Both the position numbers and the translations under genes were made by a program. The notes beneath the pieces were generated by a model. The model worked only from the letters and a program-made list of their open reading frames with translations. It was not told where the DNA came from and did not search any database. Of a DNA stretch of 6,329 nucleotides, positions 6,026-6,329 are shown piece by piece (the first letter of the stretch is position 1; each line of letters starts with the position of its first letter). Source of the stretch: an uncultured Granulosicoccus sp. GTDB taxonomy: Bacteria; Pseudomonadota; Gammaproteobacteria; Granulosicoccales; Granulosicoccaceae. The stretch lies in contig CALLPU010000539.1 in NCBI GenBank assembly GCA_938016235.1, positions 1 to 6,329 of the forward strand, in the 5' to 3' direction.

Positions 6026-6329
6026 GCCACTTCAATCTCGGCGTTCAGCAGCGCCCGCACCATACTCAGATCCACCGGGCGCGTGATTTTGATATTGGGC
6101 CGTAGCGCCTCAACCAGCAAAGGCTCATGACCCAGGCCTTCCATGGCTGAGGCCTCATCGGTCAGTGGACTGCGCCGATCCATCCCCTCATCGCCTGTTG
6201 GTGGCAATAACTGCCCGACCGATTGCAGCGCTTCAAATAATTGCCCTGCCCGAAACATCTGAGGGGTCTGTGCCTGCCACAAGCGCTGCCGACTCACTGT
6301 TCGTTCTATGCAACAGTATTCGTCTGCTT
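6022..6329 (-). CDS. ispD: 2-C-methyl-D-erythritol 4-phosphate cytidylyltransferase, C-terminal part
   Basis: IspD couples CTP to methylerythritol 4-phosphate in the MEP pathway. Only about the last 100 codons are in the window; the frame is open to the right edge and the N-terminal CTP-binding half lies outside. Visible family blocks are RTVSRQRLWQAQTPQMF, then TDEASAMEGLG, and PNIKITRPVDL, whose Lys corresponds to the conserved Lys213 of the E. coli enzyme. The GTG at 6297 is an internal Val (of RTVSRQ), not a start, because the frame and the similarity continue upstream of it. Between TPQMFRAGQLFEAL and TDEAS there are 21 residues, where E. coli has about 10. The stop overlaps the ispF start. 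Confidence 0.96.
   Translation of the reverse strand, partial: ADEYCCIERTVSRQRLWQAQTPQMFRAGQLFEALQSVGQLLPPTGDEGMDRRSPLTDEASAMEGLGHEPLLVEALRPNIKITRPVDLSMVRALLNAEIEVA

Noticed and set aside
1..6329. Mobile element, CRISPR, tRNA, toxin-antitoxin or phage features
   Set aside because: No transposase or integrase, repeat array, tRNA-like fold or small paired genes were seen; nearly all of the window is accounted for by conserved housekeeping genes.

Overview
This is an ordinary-looking, gene-dense bacterial chromosomal segment, GC-rich by eye (not computed). The gene content points to a gammaproteobacterium: a class III alcohol dehydrogenase plus S-formylglutathione hydrolase pair, overlapping ispD-ispF, a Cys-form SelO, and a Pseudomonas-type methylthioinosine phosphorylase. 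The exact genus cannot be read from the sequence. There is no mobile element, CRISPR array, tRNA or rRNA, and no sign of recent transfer.

Layout. Positions 1-217 are a non-coding leader with a 12-bp perfect palindrome, two small tandem hairpins and weak sigma70-like promoter candidates. A rightward run follows: adhC/frmA (218-1327), fghA (1331-2161), an alpha-methylacyl-CoA racemase-type CoA-transferase family III gene (2224-3270) and selO (3270-4742). The junctions are 3 nt, 62 nt and a 1-nt TGATG overlap. A 35-nt convergent gap separates this from a leftward run: 3'-truncated-view ispD (6022 to the right edge), ispF (5543-6025, 4-nt ATGA overlap) and an S-methyl-5'-thioinosine phosphorylase gene (4778-5527).

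Function. adhC and fghA together form the glutathione-dependent formaldehyde oxidation route: S-hydroxymethylglutathione to S-formylglutathione to formate plus glutathione. The racemase would interconvert 2-methyl-branched acyl-CoA epimers so they can enter beta-oxidation. SelO is a pseudokinase-fold protein AMPylase tied to redox and glutathionylation control in E. coli. ispD and ispF supply two steps of the MEP isoprenoid pathway. The phosphorylase salvages the methylthioadenosine by-product of polyamine synthesis after its deamination to methylthioinosine.

I found no convincing undescribed system. The points most worth a second look are the leader palindrome and hairpins, the coupling of selO to a racemase behind the formaldehyde genes, an apparent insertion in the IspD C-terminal part, and the arrangement relative to the Pseudomonas adhC-fghA-ispF neighbourhood.
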